A stretch of 5,786 nt of DNA from NCBI GenBank assembly GCA_005885025.1, contig VAYC01000219.1, positions 1 through 5,786 on the forward strand, written 5' to 3'. This DNA comes from Actinomycetota bacterium. GTDB lineage: Bacteria; Actinomycetota; UBA4738. Within the stretch, counting starts at the first letter, position 1, and each line of letters opens with the position of its first letter. The position numbers and the translations under genes were made by a program. Under the pieces are notes generated by a model. The model was given only the letters and a program-made list of their open reading frames with translations. It ran no database searches and was not told where the DNA came from. Shown piece by piece: positions 3,856 to 5,786 of this stretch.

Positions 3856-5786
3856 CCGACCGGGTCGATCTGACACAGATCGGCCCGGCCGGCAGCCAAC
3901 ACGGTGTCGGCCTCGTCGTACGTCGTGATGTTTCCACCGACCATGGTGGCGACATCAGCCTCGTTCCTGATTCGATCGCTGAAGGGAACCAGGAACAACC
4001 GCCCGTATTCCGGCCGAGTTCGCCGCGTCGTTTGACCCACCAGCACCCGGACGAAGTCACACCCGCGATCCCTCATCATCCGGGCGGCGGCGACCGCCTC
4101 GTCGGGCCCGGTGCCTCCTCGTGCCCAGTCCGTCGCGTTCAAGCTGACGCCCAGGGGCCTCGCTCGCGGCCAGGCCGATCGAACGGCGTCGAAGACTTCC
4201 AGGGGGAACCGCATGCGGTGTTCGAGCGAGCCTCCGTGATGGTCGTGTCGCATGTTGGAGAGCGGCGAGATGAAACTCGACAGCAGGTAGCCGTGCGCGA
4301 AGTTCAGGAGCACCAGGTGGCAGTCCGCAGCGAGGGCCATGCCGACGGAGCGGACGAACGCTTCGGTGACGAGCCGCATGTCGTCGCCGCCCATGGACGA
4401 CGAAAGCACCGGCCACCCTCCATCGCGGAGCGGGCGGTCCACGCCGCCCCGCCGCGGCCTGGTCGAACCTCGCGGCCCGGCGTGGCCAAGCTGGAGGATG
4501 ACCCGCGCTTCCGATTCCGCATGGATCCGCTCGAGGATCCGCCGCCAGGCTTCGGCATGCTCCTCCCGATACATCCCCGGCGTGCCCGGTGTGATTCGAC
4601 CCTCCGGGGAGACGGCCACCATCTCGGTGAGGACGAGCCCGGCGCCAGACCTCGCGGCCTCCAGCAGTTGGCCCTCGTGTCGCTCGTTCGGTGTCCCGTC
4701 GACGGCAGTGTCGTCCCCCACCGGCGCGATCACCACCCGGTTTGGCACACGCTCCTCGCGGAGCCGTAGGGGCGCCAGCATGGGGGGCGCAGCGATCAGG
4801 ACTGCCGACGCGTTCCGGCGTCCCTCGGCCCGGGCGGCAAACGAGGCGTCGACCGCCGTGACGAACCTCGGGTCGCGCCGCCGGAGCTCCAGGTGGGTGA
4901 TGCGGCCGCTCCGCGTGAGCAGGTTGAACGCGAACTGCAGCGGCTCGAACGAAGAGCGCCGCCGGACGGTCTCGAAGTATGTGGCGCTCTCCAGAGCCGC
5001 TTGCTGGAACCGCTCCACCACGGGTTGCCGCTCCATCTCGTAGTCCACGAGCGCGGCCTCGAGGTTGCGGGGTCGGCGCTCCAGGGCCTCGACCAGCGCG
5101 ATGGCGTCTTCCATGGCCAGCTTCGTCCCGGACCCGATCGTGAAGTGCGCCGTGTGGGCGGCGTCGCCGAGCAGGACGAGGTTGCCGTCGTGCCACGTCT
5201 GGTTGCTGAGCGTGACGAAGCTGACCCACAAGGAGCGGTTCGACATCAGCGAACGGCCGGCGAGGTCCTCCGCGAACAGCTTCTCGCAGTAGGCGATGCT
5301 GTCCTCCTCGGTGGCCTCGTCGAGGCCGGCCGCCCGCCACGTGGCCTCGGGGCATTCCACGATGAACGTGCTGGTCGCGGCGTCGAACGGATAGGCGTGG
5401 ACCTGGAACAGGCCGTGGTCGTTCTCCCGGAAGATGAATGTGAACGCCTGGAAAACCAGGTCGGTCCCGAACCACACGAACTTCGTGCTGTGCACGTGGA
5501 GGGAGGGCCGGAAGGCGCCCTCGTGCAGTCGCCGGGCCAGGCTGTTCACCCCGTCCGCGCCCACCACCAGGTCGCCTTCGGGGAGATCGATCATCTCCTG
5601 GAAGAACTTCAGCTCCACGCCGAGCTCGCGGCACCGCTCCTGCAGGATGGCCAAGAGCTGCTTCCGAGCAAGGCCGGAGAAAGCGTGCCCGCGGGACCGC
5701 ACCGTCTCACCCCGGTAGCGGATGTCGATGGCGTTCCACGTTGCGAAGCTCTCGATGATGCGATCGAACGTCGGGCGGTCGGCGTC
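3852..5786 (-). CDS. Bifunctional aryl-CoA monooxygenase / OYE-type reductase, N-terminus outside window, short C-terminus
   Basis: The frame is open to the right edge, so the gene starts outside. The GTG at 5702 is internal, since 28 more in-frame residues before it (including FDRIIESFATWNAIDIRYRG) fit the family. The 644 visible residues match the fused flavoproteins known as 2-aminobenzoyl-CoA monooxygenase/reductase or salicylyl-CoA 5-hydroxylase/oxidoreductase (about 770-790 residues). The first half is a class A FAD monooxygenase: GADG at 5550-5561, FGTDLVFQAFTFIFRENDHG, and the FAD motif GDAAH (5154-5168) followed by TAHFTIGSGTKLAMEDAI. It would use FAD, NAD(P)H and O2 to hydroxylate an aryl-CoA. 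The missing N-terminus should contain the GxGxxG fold. The second half, from about 4784, is an OYE barrel (VPNRVVIAPVG, LQLGHAGP, AHGYLLSSFISPLSN, GRADLC). It lacks several conserved residues and ends ten residues after AGRAD, where relatives continue for some 40 more. It is therefore probably active as a monooxygenase, with a doubtful reductase. Confidence 0.88.
   Translation of the reverse strand, partial: DADRPTFDRIIESFATWNAIDIRYRGETVRSRGHAFSGLARKQLLAILQERCRELGVELKFFQEMIDLPEGDLVVGADGVNSLARRLHEGAFRPSLHVHSTKFVWFGTDLVFQAFTFIFRENDHGLFQVHAYPFDAATSTFIVECPEATWRAAGLDEATEEDSIAYCEKLFAEDLAGRSLMSNRSLWVSFVTLSNQTWHDGNLVLLGDAAHTAHFTIGSGTKLAMEDAIALVEALERRPRNLEAALVDYEMERQPVVERFQQAALESATYFETVRRRSSFEPLQFAFNLLTRSGRITHLELRRRDPRFVTAVDASFAARAEGRRNASAVLIAAPPMLAPLRLREERVPNRVVIAPVGDDTAVDGTPNERHEGQLLEAARSGAGLVLTEMVAVSPEGRITPGTPGMYREEHAEAWRRILERIHAESEARVILQLGHAGPRGSTRPRRGGVDRPLRDGGWPVLSSSMGGDDMRLVTEAFVRSVGMALAADCHLVLLNFAHGYLLSSFISPLSNMRHDHHGGSLEHRMRFPLEVFDAVRSAWPRARPLGVSLNATDWARGGTGPDEAVAAARMMRDRGCDFVRVLVGQTTRRTRPEYGRLFLVPFSDRIRNEADVATMVGGNITTYDEADTVLAAGRADLCQIDPVG

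Noticed and set aside
4339..5043. Rightward 234-codon open frame opposite the flavoprotein
   Set aside because: It is Ser/Arg-rich shadow sequence without a ribosome binding site or recognisable domain.
4057..5634. Leftward open frame, 525 codons, within the flavoprotein
   Set aside because: It is an alternate frame of the same strand with low-complexity Arg/Pro/Gly content, and the other frame has clear flavoprotein motifs.
5434..5718. Rightward 94-codon open frame near the right edge
   Set aside because: It is antisense to the conserved monooxygenase region, with no start signal and no protein-like pattern.

Overview
The window is high-GC bacterial DNA (roughly two thirds G+C by eye). GTG starts, short intergenic gaps and CoA-thioester catabolic genes suggest a soil- or water-type actinobacterium or a similar high-GC heterotroph. 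No phylogenetic marker is present, so the assignment is weak. I see no RNA gene, transposase, integrase, CRISPR array or origin.

Left part (1-1412): the 3' end of a SnoaL-like/ester-cyclase-type protein runs rightward off the left edge. It converges on a complete, leftward acyl-CoA dehydrogenase. Centre (1413-3041): a 52-bp divergent intergenic region drives a rightward pair, a PaaK-like aryl-CoA ligase and an unrecognised 72-residue protein that overlaps it by ATGA. Scar region (3042-3429): the remnant of a leftward alpha/beta hydrolase gene keeps its ribosome binding site and N-terminus but is frameshifted and lacks most of its body. It is followed by about 140 bp with no gene. Right part (3430-5786): a small rightward zinc-ribbon membrane protein converges on a leftward flavoprotein that runs off the right edge. 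The two stop codons share one palindromic CTAG.

The recognisable enzymes fit a CoA-dependent aromatic-acid route. The PaaK-like ligase would make an aryl-CoA. The flavoprotein, of the 2-aminobenzoyl-CoA monooxygenase/reductase or salicylyl-CoA 5-hydroxylase type, would hydroxylate it. The acyl-CoA dehydrogenase could act on a later, reduced or ring-opened acyl-CoA. This pathway is inferred from families and proximity; the substrate cannot be read from the sequence.

The most unusual observation is in the flavoprotein. Its monooxygenase half looks intact, but its C-terminal old-yellow-enzyme (OYE) half lacks several residues normally used for FMN and substrate binding, has a shortened loop, and stops early. 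It may be a natural monooxygenase whose fused reductase is dead or has been repurposed. Next in interest is the translationally coupled, unrecognised small protein behind the ligase.
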